Positions 11,791-23,932 of a stretch of 64,000 nt of DNA are shown here, piece after piece (the first letter of the stretch is position 1; every line of letters starts with the position of its first letter). Both the position numbers and the translations under genes were made by a program. The notes beneath the pieces are model-generated. The model saw only the letters and a program-made list of their open reading frames with translations, was not told the DNA's origin and did not search any database. Source of the stretch: Cricetomys ansorgei (Eukaryota; Chordata; Mammalia; Rodentia; Nesomyidae); assembly GCA_026225945.1 (NCBI GenBank), contig JAMJFZ010002307.1:10088501-10152500 (forward strand), given 5' to 3'.

Positions 11791-11999
11791 GAGGAATAAA
11801 TGTTCAATTCTTGGATGGGCTGTGCAGTGCACTCGTTCCCTCTCTGTCTCTCTGGCTCCTTCAGTGTATTTTCGCTGCCTCCTCAAATTTGCACTTCAAT
11901 TTCTTGCACTTGCCCAGTCCCTTCCTGCCCTAAATCATTGTGTGCTCTTCCTCTGCCTGGCGGATTCCCACCCACAGTACTTACTCTGCAGGATGCCTG

Positions 12000-12210
12000 A
12001 CCTGATGGCTTTACCTGGTTATTTTTCCATCATCCCCATGTGTGGTGTTTTATGCCACAGTACACGGGTGGCATTGTAAAGTTTTGTGCATTCTTGTTTA
12101 GTATTTTTTTTTCCAGCTAGAGTACCAATGCTGTGAACTCAGGAACCGTATCTGATTGTCTTCTTTTCATCTCTAACATTAGCAAGAATATGCAGCACGA
12201 ACAAGCACTT
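12000..12210 (+). mobile_element. L2-like 3' fragment
   Basis: CTAGAGTACCAATGCTGTGA ACTCAGGAACCGTATCTGAT resembles the L2 3' end (tail with 'gagctccttgagggcaggg' type text). Highly diverged. Confidence 0.4.
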
Positions 12211-13504
12211 CCCATTTTAGGAAAGTGAACAGAGGACTGACTACCTTTCGTATGTCCCTCAAGGCCTAATGCAAGATGTATGCTTCTTATGCCTGTGCTA
12301 ATGTATCATGAACCAAATGATATAAAAAACAATGGGAATGCATTCTTTTCCAGTCCTTCAAGGTGTGAATATGAAATCCAAGCACTGGCCAGGCTTGGCT
12401 GCTACAAAACCAACCGGAAAGAATAATGCCTTTCCTCCCCGAGCCCCCGGTTGCACCAGGCACTCCTGGGCACAAGGCAGCTGGTCAGTACCTCCATTCT
12501 CCCATGGCTGTGTCCCCTGTGTATGTCTGTATCTGATCTGTGCCTCATTCTCATCAGGAAACAGTCACATTGGGTCATGGTCCATCTTGACTTCAGTTTA
12601 GTGAAGACCCCATTTCTAGTCGCAGGTACCAAAGGATTTCAGTGTATTTTTTCCTGTGGCAAAGCTCAAGCCAACCTGTAACACTAGCATTTACAAAAAT
12701 AGTTGATACTAACGATTTCATAAAATACATAGTACTACATTTATGTTTATGAAGTTATAGAGTAACAGAATAGTATTAATAGTATATAAATTTCCCTAAG
12801 CTTTGAGTGGATTTCATTGTATAACCAACTAGGTTTTAACTAAAGCCAGTTGTATCCTGTTCACAGATATACTGGAAATACCCTTTTTACTGTTTCGTGC
12901 AACTGATGAATTAAGCTTTGCTAGTTATTTTAAGTACATTTTAATCTCATGCAAGAAGTTGTTATAAGAAAAATAGCTTTTCAATTGGTATCTACTGGCC
13001 AAGATTTTAATCACAGTTCTGCTATTTAAACCTCACTAAATCTGATTCTCCTATAGCTCAAATTTGCATCAATAATACTCAGGATGATATTATTCTCAAG
13101 ACCAAATAGGATTAATATAATTAATAGGCACATAAGAGCTTCCAAATATTTCTTCTTTCCCTTGTGAAACAAATTCTCTTGTGCTTTATTAGGGGAATTA
13201 CACACATACAGATAGTATGCACCGTGTGTTTGCCCATACACACAAGGGGTATAGAAAGAGAGACTGCATGTTCTAATTTTATTTCCGTTGCTATGATAAA
13301 ATGTCTTGAGGGGGGAAAACAGCAAATGGGAGAAGGCTATGGTTTATCCCATTTCATGGGAAACCCAAGGTAGGAACTTCAAAGACTAAATCCACATCTC
13401 ATCAACAGTCAACAGCAGAGAGAAATGAATGCTTACAGACTCAATTGCTAGCTTGTGCTTAGCTCAGTTTCTTTTCTCTTACAGAGTTCAGGACCACCTG
13501 CCTA
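12211..13504. other. Intergenic, unique, AT-rich
   Basis: Nothing recognisable. ORFs on both strands overlap each other and look like chance frames. Confidence 0.5.
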
Positions 13505-13656
13505 TGGAAAGAGGGCTCAGTAGCAGTCAAGAGCAATTGCTGCTCAATATGAGGACTGGAGTTTGGGCTCCAGCATCACATTGGCAGTTCAGAAAAGTCT
13601 GTAACTACAGCTACAAGGAAACCAGTGCCCTCTTCAGGCCTCCATTAGCATCTGCA

Positions 13657-13705
<49 letters not shown>

Positions 13706-13710
13706 TTTTT
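13505..13710 (+). mobile_element. B2/B3 SINE, sense, ending in (CA)n
   Basis: GCAGTCAAGAGCAATTGCTG, GACTGGAGTTTGGGCTCCAG and CAGTGCCCTCTTCAGGCCTC match a B3-type layout. The tail became a 45-nt (CA)n run at 13660-13704. Confidence 0.65.
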
Positions 13711-14179
13711 TTTAAATCTATTGAATGATAGTAACAAAAATAAAATCTAAAACCTCAAGAATTGACCCCATAATTAACTATCATCACTACCCTTCTTTAC
13801 AACCCCCCTCCAAGACAATATGTGATACAATAGAGCTAAAAAATAGAAGTTGATATCTGCTAAAGTCTTAGTGTTGAATAGAAAACAGAAAGATTCACTT
13901 CCCATATAGGGATTCTTGAAAATATGCAGCAAAAGAATTCTGCTAACGCAGTAGAAATATGTGAGCAACCTGCTAATAGGTGCAACTTAGGAAACTTCAT
14001 GGCTCTCAGGAGGAGCCCCTTCTGAGCCTATGGCAATTCCAGCTGAACTTAGAATTCCCACACTTACAGTGTCCAGATCAGTGTAGCATTTCAGAAACTC
14101 TACTAAGTGAGTGTCCAAGAAAAGAAGGACAATATGTAAGAGGATTCCCTTTGACTAAGGGAGAGGCATGCCGGTACCA

Positions 14180-14450
14180 AAGTGTGTGTGTGTGTATGTG
14201 TGTGTGTATGCAGGGGTGAACCTCAAGTGCTGTCATCAAAGTGCTATTGAGTTTGTTTTCTGCATCAGTCTCTCACTGGGACCTGGGGTTTTCTAATTCA
14301 GATAGTCAGGCTGGTTGGTGAGCTCCAGGAATCTGCCTCCTCAGAGCTAGAGTTAGTAGCATGCATCACCATGTCCGGATGGAAGCCAAATTCAAGACCT
14401 CATGCATGAATGGCAAACGCTTCTCCAACTGAGCCATCTCCCACTTCAGG
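14180..14450 (-). mobile_element. B4/RSINE1-type SINE, antisense
   Basis: (TG)n lead, CAGTCTCTCACTGGGACCTG, AGTCAGGCTGGTTGGTGAGC and the end CTTCTCCAACTGAGCCATCT. The GAGCCATCTCCC end is the reversed SINE head. Confidence 0.65.
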
Positions 14451-14459
14451 ACCAAGTCT

Positions 14460-14610
14460 CTTAATTCATCATTTATTCATTTACTCAATAACTGTCTACT
14501 AAGTACTTACTCTCTGCTAGGCTCCATGCCAGGCAGGCAGGAAGCAGCCAAGAATGGACAAGGTCACCATTCTGACAGAGTTCATGTTCTGTGCTAGGAA
14601 GTCAGATGGT
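14460..14610 (+). mobile_element. Ancient mammalian LINE/SINE fragment
   Basis: TCATTTATTCATTTACTCAA TAACTGTCTACTAAGTAC and GCTAGGCTCCATGCCAGGCA follow a common ancient-repeat pattern. Similar short text is at 15785-15845. Family not resolved. Confidence 0.4.
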
Positions 14611-14879
14611 GGATGCGTTTAGCAGATAGGACTGAGGACAGGAAGGTTATTTACCAGCATGGTTGCAATCCGCTCATGAGAGGGTCCTGGACCGACTCAG
14701 CTAAATCACCATTCCTGTGACTACACTGCTCACGCTTTCCCCACCACGCAACATCTCCCAGGGATGACACGCTCTTCTCTGTAGCTTTGCCAAAAATGAC
14801 ATCTCTGTGCTAGGCCATCATTACACTGAGTGTAGAAAACTCACAGTGACAGCAACCAAAATAACTATGGCAAGCATGG

Positions 14880-15045
14880 CACAGCCACTGGAAATGCAAC
14901 CAGCCGGCTTCCTGCTCTCGCTACCATGCTACCGCCGTCATGAACTTTAAGACTCTGGAACCGTAAGCTAAAATAAACCTTTCCGTAGGTTGGGTTTGAG
15001 CGTGTTATTTTGTCACGGTCACTGAACAGTAACTAATACATCAGT
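14880..15045 (+). mobile_element. 3' part of a rodent DNA/LTR-type interspersed repeat
   Basis: The closing block (CCGTAAGCTAAAATAAACCT through AACAGTAACTAATACA) is a recurrent rodent repeat terminus. Only the distal portion is recognisable, and the class is uncertain. Confidence 0.4.
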
Positions 15046-15254
15046 ATAGAGGAACAAATTGATTTTCATACGCTTCTATGTATGCTGGAACTTACAGAAT
15101 TGTCTATTCCTAAGAGTTTGAGTGAAATCTTTGGGTTTTGTATGTTTAACATTACGCCATGAAGAAATAATTGCATACTTCCTTTCCAGTTTAAGTACCT
15201 TTTATTTCCTTTTCTTGCCTAAATTTTTCTCCATAGATGAATTTCATTTTCTTT

Positions 15255-15485
15255 CTTTCTTTTTTTTTTTTAATAATTCTTGAGACAGAGTTTCATGTAC
15301 CTGAGGCTGGCCTCAAACTCTCTAAATAGTTAAGGATAAGTGTGAACTTAACTATCTTCCAGCCTCAGCTTTCCAAGCCCTAGGATTACATGCACGTGCT
15401 TTGTGAAGTGGTGGGGACTGACCCCGGGGCTTCCTACATGCTAGCCGAGCTCTTTACCCACCGAACTGTGTCTCTACTCCAGTCC
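15255..15485 (-). mobile_element. B4-like SINE (B1 plus ID parts), antisense
   Basis: Poly-T, GAGACAGAGTTTCATGTACC, GAGGCTGGCCTCAAACTC and AGGATTACATGCACGTG (B1 part), then GGGGACTGACCCCGGGGCTT and GAGCTCTTTACCCACCGAAC (ID part). Confidence 0.7.
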
Positions 15486-16261
15486 TGGTCTGGATAGCAC
15501 TTCAGTACTGCTTGGATGGAAGCAGTAAGGGTCGGCATCCTGACTCACCCCTACCTCAGCGAGTGTGACAGCCGCCACAGCCTCCTTAGAGAAGGTTTTG
15601 TTACGCTGAGATACGTTCTTCATGGCTTGTCAATAATTTTGTCAGAACCATAGGTCAATTTTTTTTTTTCTTCTCAAATACCTTTCTGTGTCAAATTGAG
15701 ACAGCCATGCCAGTTTTATCCTTCATCCTCTTAGCAGGGTTTATACCTCTGCTGAATTGAATGTCTTATAATTGAGTGTTATCTTATATTTACATCATTT
15801 ATTTACTCATTCAATAAATACCTGTTGAGTGTATCCGAATTCTAGTTTATCATGAGTTTTACCCATAATGGGCCTCAAATATATCGCCTGGAAGGTTTAC
15901 TGGATTAATACGAGCACAGCGCCCTGTCTGCTTCTCTTTTCCTATTCTGATCATTCCCTCCATGCCTGTGTCTACGCTCCCATCATAACACCACTCAGGA
16001 CAGAGAAACAGTCTCCATGAAGGGGACTGGAAAGTAGTGAGACACATGATTTATTTGTCTTAGAAAACTAAAGCTTTTTTGAGCCATTCATTATATTTTG
16101 CCCGTTATTCATATGCAGACATTGTAAGCTATAAAAATAACTAGATGGACCTTTAAAATGATGGCAACTATTTTCAGTTTCATTTCTCTTCAAGTAATAA
16201 GACAATATAAGGGAAGAATGATGGAAAATATGTCAGAGAATATCTGCTTCCGGGGGGCGGC

Positions 16262-16290
16262 GTATATGTGTTGTGTGTGTGTGTGCGCGC

Positions 16291-16326
<36 letters not shown>

Positions 16327-16620
16327 TGTAGGGTATGCGTGGTCCTGTTCATATGGGTGTGCATACACATACATGCTTGTCCATGCTTGTAGAGGCCAGA
16401 GTTCAGCAGCAGGTGTCTCCCTCAGTCACTCTTCACCTTCTTTTTGTGAGTCGGTGTCTCTCAGTAACCCTGGAGTTCACCAATTCAGCAAAACTAGCTG
16501 GCTAGAAAAATCCATGAATCCTCCTCTTTCTGCCCCAAGGGTTAGGACCGCAAGGCACATGCCACCACATCCATAAAATATGTGTGTGTTGGGGGCAAAA
16601 TCTCAGATCTTCATGCTCGT
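16262..16620 (-). mobile_element. B4/RSINE1-type SINE with (GT)n head, antisense
   Basis: (GT)n at 16270-16325, AGAGGCCAGAGTTCAGCAGC, CCTCAGTCACTCTTCACCTT, AGTAACCCTGGAGTTCACCA and ATGCCACCACATCCATAAAA are laid out as in antisense B4/RSINE1. Confidence 0.65.
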
Positions 16621-17033
16621 GTGTAGTCTCATAGCAGCATATCAGGAAAAGCTCAAGTTATCAAATGATAAAGTAACCTAACAACTCTCTAAATCAAATG
16701 AGTATTCAGTCAATCTAGAAGCATTGATAAGGATTGATACATTTTCTACCTGCAAATAGCAACTAACTAGGAAATACGATTTGACACCAAACTGAATTGT
16801 TTAGAAATATGTAAGTTCTGTATGTCCCAAGCCTTAAAAAACACTGTGGTTACATTGGAAGGTGATGAAATCTGCCCTGTGCTATGCTAACTATTCGACA
16901 TTCTTATGTTCACTGTGTGTGGATTCCCTTTCCAGAATCAGTGTGCAACAGCAAACATTGACATTCAGTGGGAAGACATTGAGAAGTAGCTGAAAAGCCA
17001 ATCCTCTTCCAGATGTGAAAGCGCTCGTTCCTG

Positions 17034-17047
17034 ACACCAGGTGGCAG
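17034..17047 (+). promoter_or_regulatory. Candidate CTCF core motif (13 of 14)
   Basis: ACACCAGGTGGCAG differs from the CTCF core pattern only at the first base. It has the same orientation as the site at 10955 and lies in non-repeat sequence upstream of the Pde6h 3' end. Confidence 0.45.
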
Positions 17048-17439
17048 TACTACACGCAGTTTGACTTAACTCCAGGCTCTGGAGAACTGTGAAAGAAAAT
17101 GATTAAACACTATTAAAATGAACTCCGTACCCAGGGGCTTCTGGTCATAGAGAGAACATTTTGTTCATATTTAAAGTGTATTTAGATTTATTCTTTAAGT
17201 TTTTTGTTTTGCTTTGGTTTGGTTTGGTTTTCAGAAATCTGTGGTCAGATTTGGGCAAGTCCAAGATCCTAACTTTATATTCATATATTTCAAACACAAA
17301 GACAGAAAATGAATTAACCAGATAAACAGGTACTTGGTGGCGGACCAGGAAGCGCTCGGGTCTCCTGACTCTTTGTGCCCAAAGCAGATAACATGACCTA
17401 TGTCCAGAATCAGTCATAGCGTTTGGTTGTAAATTCTGA

Positions 17440-17525
17440 TGATCCCAGCACCAACATCTGGAGGTTTGGCAGGAGGATTGCCACAAGTTCAAGGCCAACC
17501 TGAGGTAAGTAGTAAGATCCAGGCC
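17440..17525 (+). mobile_element. B1-like fragment, sense
   Basis: CCCAGCACCAACATCTGGAG, GGCAGGAGGATTGCC and AGTTCAAGGCCAACCTGAG are B1 text. Both ends are poorly defined. Confidence 0.55.
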
Positions 17526-17724
17526 AGGCCTACAAAGTTCCTCCTGCCCTAACACACACAAAATTATCCTCTCTGCCTCATGAAGCTAAGAAAGGTGAAT
17601 AACTTGGAGTTGTGAAAAGCATTTTCCTAGTTCATATATAATTCTGGCAGTCCCTATGAGCTTTGCTCAATGGGCTTTTATAACAACACAAATCCTGTTT
17701 CGTCTTTCCTTTTAAGATCGTTCA

Positions 17725-17885
17725 TGTCAGCAGAGTGGTGGTGGCACATGCCTTTGGATCCCAGTGTTCGGGAGGCGGAGGCAGGTAGATCTCTGTGAGT
17801 TCAAGGCCAGCCTGAGTGAATTTTAGGACAGGCAGAGTTACAACAAAGAAATCCTGTCTAGTAAAAAAAAAAAGAAAAGAAAACA
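17725..17885 (+). mobile_element. B1 SINE, sense
   Basis: GTGGTGGTGGCACATGCCTT, GGGAGGCGGAGGCAGGTAGA and GTTCAAGGCCAGCCTGAGTG, with an A/G-rich tail at 17862-17884. Confidence 0.88.
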
Positions 17886-18409
17886 TTCATGTCATACTAG
17901 AGGCGTTAGTTGTATGTTCTGTCTGTGTTTGTTCCTCTTTGGCCGAGTGTTGGCTTAACTCATCAGTTCGGCCTTACTTCTTTTGTTGTCCAGAGCACAT
18001 TCTTCTTTCTTCTCTTGGCTTAAGGAGCTTCTTCATGTCCTCACCTCAGAGGTTAACTCACAATGGGGTAAAACCCAGAGAGTTGTTCTCCCCCTGTTTT
18101 CTGACTGTCTGTGCTCTGCCAGGATCTAGGAAAGGCGGCCATGTCTCCATTGTGGGTACTATCAACCTCTACTTCCATCCAATCCCAGGAACAGGCTGGG
18201 AAACACGTTCAGTAGCCACACCCCCTCCTCTCCTGATCCTCCGAAGATCACTGGAGTGGGCTGAATCTCCCTTCTGAGACATCCCATAGTTACCTGCCCT
18301 TTCTGATAGTTATGGCTGATTTCTCAGGTTTCTTTGAACTCTACCATCCACACTATTACTGCACCCAAGTTACTGTACTGACCTTTTCTTCCAGTTCCTT
18401 TAAAAAAAA

Positions 18410-18600
18410 ATTACTTTTATTTATGGGGAGGGGGAAGGGGGAAAAGTGTGCCTCGGAGAAAGGAAGGCGCATCAGATCTGCTGGAGCTGGAGTCCTTGGC
18501 ACCTGTGAGTCTCCCAACGTAGGTACTGTGAACTGAACTCAGTCTCTCTGCAAGAACAGCAAGCATTTAACTGTTGAGCCATCTCTCCATCCCCCTACCC
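18410..18600 (-). mobile_element. B3-like SINE, antisense
   Basis: It ends CAAGCATTTAACTGTTGAGC CATCTCTCCATCCCC, the reverse of a B2/B3 head. The upstream part is diverged and G-rich. Confidence 0.6.
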
Positions 18601-18794
18601 AGTCCCTTTCTTCAAACTTCTGATTTACTCTCTTTGAATTTGTTACCTCTGTTGCCACAACTCTGAGACAATTTGTTTTATCGCTTTCATATGTGCTCTT
18701 TGTACAACAAAGTATTCCTTATTTCTTGTAAGAATAAAAATGACAGAATTGAAGTTTAAGAATAGAAACAAAGGAACTTGAGTTTGGATGATGT

Positions 18795-19425
18795 GTTAAA
18801 TAGTTTTATGTCAACTTGACACAAGCTAAAAGCATCTGAGAGGAAGGAACTTCAAATAAGAAAATGCCTCGGAGGGTTTGGAGAGATGACTCAGCAGTTT
18901 AGAGCACTGGCTGCTCTTCCAGAGGACCCGGGTTCAATTCCCAGCACCCACATGGCAACTCACAACTGTCTGTAACTCCAGTTCCAGGGGACCCGACACC
19001 GTTATATAGACATAAGTGCAGGCAAAACACCAATGCACATAAAATAAAAATAAAATTTAAAAATAAAGAAAGAAAATGCTTCCATAAGATGTGGCTATAG
19101 GCAAGCCTGTATGTCATTTTCTTAATTAGTAATTGATGAGGGAAGGCCCAGCCTATTGTGTCTGGTGCCATTCCTGGCTGGTGGTCCTAGTTCTGTAAGA
19201 AAGCAGGCTAAGCAAGCCATAGGAGCAAGCCAGTAAACAGCACCCCTGCATCGCCTCTGTAACAGCTCCTGCCTCCAGGTTCCTGCCCTGTTTGAGTTTC
19301 TGTCTTGACTTTCTTCACTGATAGACTACAATGTGAGATTGTAAGCCAAATAAACCCTTTCCTCCCCTACTTGCTTTTTGGTCATGGTGTTTCATCACAG
19401 CGATAGAAACCCTCATTAAGACAGA
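18795..19425 (-). mobile_element. URR1-like rodent DNA repeat (hAT-Charlie type, name from memory) with nested SINE
   Basis: The ends TTTATGTCAACTTGACACAA and CATCACAGCGATAGAAACCC belong to an abundant rodent non-autonomous repeat, here in reverse relative to the copies at 46766 and 56652. It is split by a B3/B2 SINE at 18871-19070. The repeat identity is firm; the family name is recalled and not checked. Confidence 0.65.
18871..19070 (+). mobile_element. B3/B2 SINE nested in the URR1-like repeat
   Basis: It starts GGAGGGTTTGGAGAGATGAC and has GACCCGGGTTCAATTCCCAG (B box) and an A-rich tail. It is flanked by AGAAAATGCCTC (18859-18870) and AGAAAATGCTTC (19071-19082), an 11-of-12 target-site duplication. 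It entered after the host repeat. Confidence 0.88.
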
Positions 19426-19629
19426 TGGGATGCACACTCCACCAATTCCAGCTCTCCACTCATTGCTGGCCTCCCACGTGAACTATGCCTGCCATTCTGC
19501 TTCCTCATTACAACTTCAAGCGTTTACTAGCAGTTACCAGTTTCTGTTCTAGGCTCTCCTATTGGTTCCGCCCACTGTCCCTCCTGTAACATTGTCTTGA
19601 TCCTTTTCCACCCTGGCCATTTGATATGT

Positions 19630-20065
19630 TTGTGCGATGGTTGTTCCTGGTTGTCAACTTGACTAGATTGGGGGGCAGCTAGGGGACTAGTAAGGCACAT
19701 GTCTGGGTGTGTTATGTCAGTGATAGAGCTTCCCGACATGATCAGATCATGAGAGTCTGAGACAATGAAGAGATTAGTCCCTTGATAAAATTGCAGTCTG
19801 ATAGTGTACTGGGAGGTGATAGAGCGGGGGTGGGGGTGGGGGGTGGGATCTAGCTGGAGGAAGTGAGTCACTGGGCATGTCCTTGGGGTCTCTAGCTCCC
19901 TGTGTATCCCATCTCTCTCTCTGCTTCCCAGCTGCAGTACTGATGTGAGCTGTCCCACCACCACTATGGATCGAATCCCCTAAAAATGTGGGCCAAGATG
20001 CAGTCTCCCTTCAAGTTGTTTTCTCGAGTATTTTATCACAGCTGTAGGAAAGAAACTATCGCAGG
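19630..20065 (+). mobile_element. Unclassified rodent interspersed repeat
   Basis: GGTTGTCAACTTGACTAGAT near the start, GGAGGAAGTGAGTCACTGGG in the middle and TTTTATCACAGCTGTAGGAA at the end follow the pattern of rodent non-autonomous DNA repeats. It includes a G-rich run at about 19825-19850. Confidence 0.45.
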
Positions 20066-21744
20066 CCCTTTGCTGCAGTCTGTTTTGTCCACATCATTGT
20101 TTCCTCTTTAGAAAAAAAAAAATCCCATTAATAAAGTAAACAAAGAGTGGCCCAGGGCCTCACACGGCTGGAGAGTTGGATCTCCCTGCCTCAAAGACAC
20201 CACAAGCAGGACCCGTTTCAGGCAGAGGGGCTGGCTGTCAGAGGCCATGGCTGACTCATCGTGTCCCCGTGTCGGGAGGGAAGACCGAGAGAGGAGGGGG
20301 CAGTTTCTGCCGAAGATGGAAGCCCACATTCCCATGCAGTCTCTTTCATTAAACACTTCTACTTCCCAGTTACACTTGGATTTTTCTCTTTTATTTCTAG
20401 GTTTATGGCTAGAAGAGAAGTTGGTCATTACAAAATAATCAACATGCAGCCTAAGACAGAGCACAGTCTCTTGCGTGCTGAGTCCCTCTCCTTTTTATGC
20501 ATAGGTGCTGAGGGCTACAAAGCCCCCAGTTTTACCACTGCCGTGAACCTCAAATAATAGAATCCAGGCAAACCAGACGGTCCAAAGGGTGAGTTCTACA
20601 TCTGGAGTTGCAGAGCAATTTATTGGTGGAGCCAGGACAAGGATTGGGCCCTTTCCTTCTCTGTTGGGTTAATTTACTCCATTCTTCACCACAGATTGCA
20701 AAACTGAAGTGAAGAAACTTACATTCTTGGTACCAAAGCTTAAAGCGAGGCAGCGTTTGCATTGCACAATTGCGTTGAAAGTATTGTGGAAAGACAGCTA
20801 TGTGCACATTGCATTTGACACAACTTCTGGAGTGAAGTAAACCTGCAATTCACTTAGAGGGCTCAGCTATCTTTTGCATCCAAGTCTAAACTCTAAGCAT
20901 GTGGATTTTTCTCAGTGATGATTTAAAAGTGGTTTATGTAGATTACAGAAAGCCAGTCAGAGGATATTTGCACAGCCTGTGACTCTCAGCTTGAGCCACT
21001 GAGCAGAGTAATTTTAATGAACAAAGGTATGAAAGGGAACTTTCTGGAACCAAAGCCCTGGAAAGGAAGCTCACATTGTCAGGGTTATGAGTTTAAGTCT
21101 TCAGTCTTTAAGACTGAGTTAGAGCAGCAGGCAACCTCTGGGTAACCTGGTTCAATTAAAGTATGTGATTTTTTTTGCCCATTTGCAAAGCAGAATTACT
21201 ATTTGACTCTTAACACTAGGCTCTTTTGTAAGCTCCGCACCTACTTCCTGTACGGCCATGTCTCCTTTAGATATTTGCATGCACCATTTAATACAACTCT
21301 GCTAGAAGAGTCCAGATTCCTAACTACTCTATAAATAAGAAGGGAGGACTGTGGCATAAACTGTTGTAGAACGCTGTCCTCCAGGCATGACATGACTGCT
21401 GCCAACTTGAAACCAGGACAGCTGTGATGACAGCTGCCATTAAAAGACTGGATCCAATAACATGCCCTCGTGGAGAGGGGAGAGGAGTCAGAAAAGGCTC
21501 ACGAGGCCTCATCCCTCCCCAAGATCTATAAGCAGTTAATAGTTTCAAAGGGAGAAGGTGACACCATCTTCAGTGGTGCCTGTAAGTTGCCTCTGCTCCT
21601 GGAACTCAGGGTCCTGGAAGTAATCACAATTAATGTCACCAGTTAAATAAATTCAACTCGAGTGCAATTGTTTCTTATGTGTCATGGATGCCCTAGTTCA
21701 TTGTGAGATGTTTGTTCAGATCACACCAGACAGGCTACACTATC
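20066..21744. other. Intergenic sequence downstream of Pde6h
   Basis: Mostly unique. It contains TGACTCA (AP-1 type) near 20251. No exon could be supported. Confidence 0.5.
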
Positions 21745-21850
21745 TTTGTTGTTGTTGTTGTTAAGAGATAGTCTTACACTGTAGGTCAAATTAGCCTAGA
21801 GCTCACTGTGTAGCCCAGGCTGACTGGGGCAATCCTCCTACCAGAGCTTT
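21745..21850 (-). mobile_element. B1-like fragment, antisense
   Basis: (TTG)n is followed by AGAGATAGTCTTACACTGTA and GCTCACTGTGTAGCCCAGGC. It lies just beyond the 3' end of Pde6h. Confidence 0.65.
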
Positions 21851-21979
21851 CAAATACATTAATGTTATCCCATAATTCAACTACTAACATCATGAGTGCC
21901 AGCCTACACTGAAACAAAATATGGAGAAATGTGGATGACCACAAAGAAGCAGAGAGGAAAAGGTGTAGAGTTGGAAATA

Positions 21980-22259
21980 TCCCCAACAAAATTGCCTTTT
22001 TATTTATCATCAAAGCTGAGCTACCCAGCAAGAAAGAACACAAACAGTAACTCATAGGTAAGGCCCATATATGTCAAAGAAATTCCTTTCAAATACCAGA
22101 TTTCAAGACTCAGAGACCAATTGGGTAAAAACAATGACATTCACGGTAGATGTTCCTAAGGGCAGCTGAGCCTCTGGACCCCTCAGATAATCCCGAACTG
22201 AGCGAGCTCATGCAGTTCCAGGTGGCTGAATGCTTCCCAGGGACAGATCACTGTGATAT
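21980..22259 (-). other. Pde6h: Pde6h terminal exon: last 25 residues, stop and 3' UTR
   Basis: The acceptor is ATTTCCTGCAG (AG at 22261-22260). Coding runs from 22259 to the TGA at 22185-22183 and encodes residues 59-83, the C-terminal helix and tail that block the PDE6 active site. The 3' UTR end is inferred: an AATAAA lies on the minus strand at 22004-21999, followed by the GU-rich TTTTGTTGGGG. That suggests cleavage near 21980 and a 3' UTR of about 200 nt. A longer alternative end cannot be excluded. Confidence 0.9.
21999..22004 (-). terminator. Candidate poly(A) signal of Pde6h
   Basis: A minus-strand AATAAA (TTTATT on the plus strand) lies about 180 nt beyond the Pde6h stop codon and is followed by a GU-rich stretch typical of a downstream element. 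It is the first canonical signal I see after the stop. Whether it is used is inferred. Confidence 0.5.
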
Positions 22260-23901
22260 CTGCAGGAAATAGAAGAATACCTCAGCCAACCACTCACCAG
22301 GAGGAGGAACCCAGGAGACAAAGACACCCTCCAAGTAGTCACACCCCTCCCCTCCCCATATCTGAGGAGGCATATGGAATGACCTCCACATCCAGGAATG
22401 GTGAGAGCAATCATAGCTGTTACCCCCAGGTATTGATTCATTTTGCACTCTCTTTGGAGAGGAGATGGAAGCTCACTTTATCTCCCAAAAGCTGAGCCAC
22501 CGAGAAGAATTCCTATCAGGACAAGGGTTAAAATGAAAAGTAGGACCCCTTTAGGTTCCCACAGTCTTAGTTGATCCTCTTCTCCCTACTAACCTAAATG
22601 GGTCCTGTGAGCTTCCCAGGCCTGCTCGGTACATTCCCAGATATTTGTATCAAACCACATACTGAGAAGCAACCTCGAAGCATCATTTGGTCACATCTCT
22701 GATTCAGGGAAGACGGTATTACCCCATTTCCAGAGAAGCTGGTACTAGTCAAAACTTACACTTATATAGATGGGGTTCAAACCAGGGCGAAGACCCCAGG
22801 CCTCCCCTCAATAGAAATCTCTGCCTCTTTCCAGTGAGGGAGTTCACCTATCCTCAAAAGCACAGTGCAAACTTGCTTGTCTAACTCTACCTGACCACAT
22901 TACAAAAGTAAGTGACCTACAGGGACAGCAAATGCACTTTGCAAATTGAAATCCCAGATGTGCCCTTTGACTACAAAGATGAACACACTGGTTACTGTGA
23001 GTGCTACCATTTACCTAGTGTACTAGACAAGTTCAAAATTTAAATCCACACAAAAACTCTGAGTGTGTGCACACACATGCACAGAAATTTTACTCACTAA
23101 TGCTAATACTTGAAAGAAATCAAGGTGTCCTTCAATACGATACTCTCATAAAATGGAATATTATATAGCAATAGAAATAAATGAGCTATTGTGGCTGGAG
23201 AGACAGCTCAGTGGTTAAGAGCACTGACTGCTCTTTCAGAGGACCTGGGTTTGGTTCCCAGCACCCATATGGCAGCTCACAACCGTCTCTAATCCAGATC
23301 CAGATGATCCCATTACCTCTTTTGGCCTCCACTGCCACCAGGCACAGACACACATAAGTGTAGGCAAATAAGCATACACATAAAATGAAAATAAAAAGAG
23401 AAATTAAAAAATGAGCTATTGAACTGTAAGAATAAAATAAACTTGAATAAATATTGCTAAATGGAAGAGGCCAGGGCAGGAAAGCTAAAAACTGTATTAG
23501 TCTCACTCTCTGACATTTAGAAAATGTGAAAGTAAGACCCAGTAAAAAGCCTTGTGGTGTTTCGGGGTGTGCATTTGGAGAAGAAAGACATTACCAAGTA
23601 GAGGTGAGGGAGTGTTTAGGACATTGAAACCAATCCGTATGACACAATAATGACAGTTACACAACCTTACACGATCATTAAAACCCTCCGAACGATATGG
23701 CACCAATGAGCCTCAAACTGTGCATGCTATGTGCTTTTGTTAAGACAGCAAGAATGATTGACAGTGGCTCATCACTCTTGACAAATGTGCCAGACTCCTG
23801 CATGGTGTTAATGACTGGGAATTGTGTTAAAGCAGAAGTGACAGTGACCTGAGCTCTCTGGACCTTCTGCTAAATTCTATAAATCTAAACCTTATTTAAA
23901 A

Positions 23902-23932
<31 letters not shown>

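Noticed and set aside
16180..16576. His-Thr-rich and Cys-Val-rich frames
   Set aside because: Translations of the (GT)n run at the B4 element.
17816..18277. 153-codon plus frame
   Set aside because: It starts inside a B1 SINE and has no recognisable domain. A chance frame.
1..22000. Rerg exons expected further along the syntenic block
   Set aside because: No Ras-family exon was recognised. From the human spacing, its nearest end should lie well outside this window.
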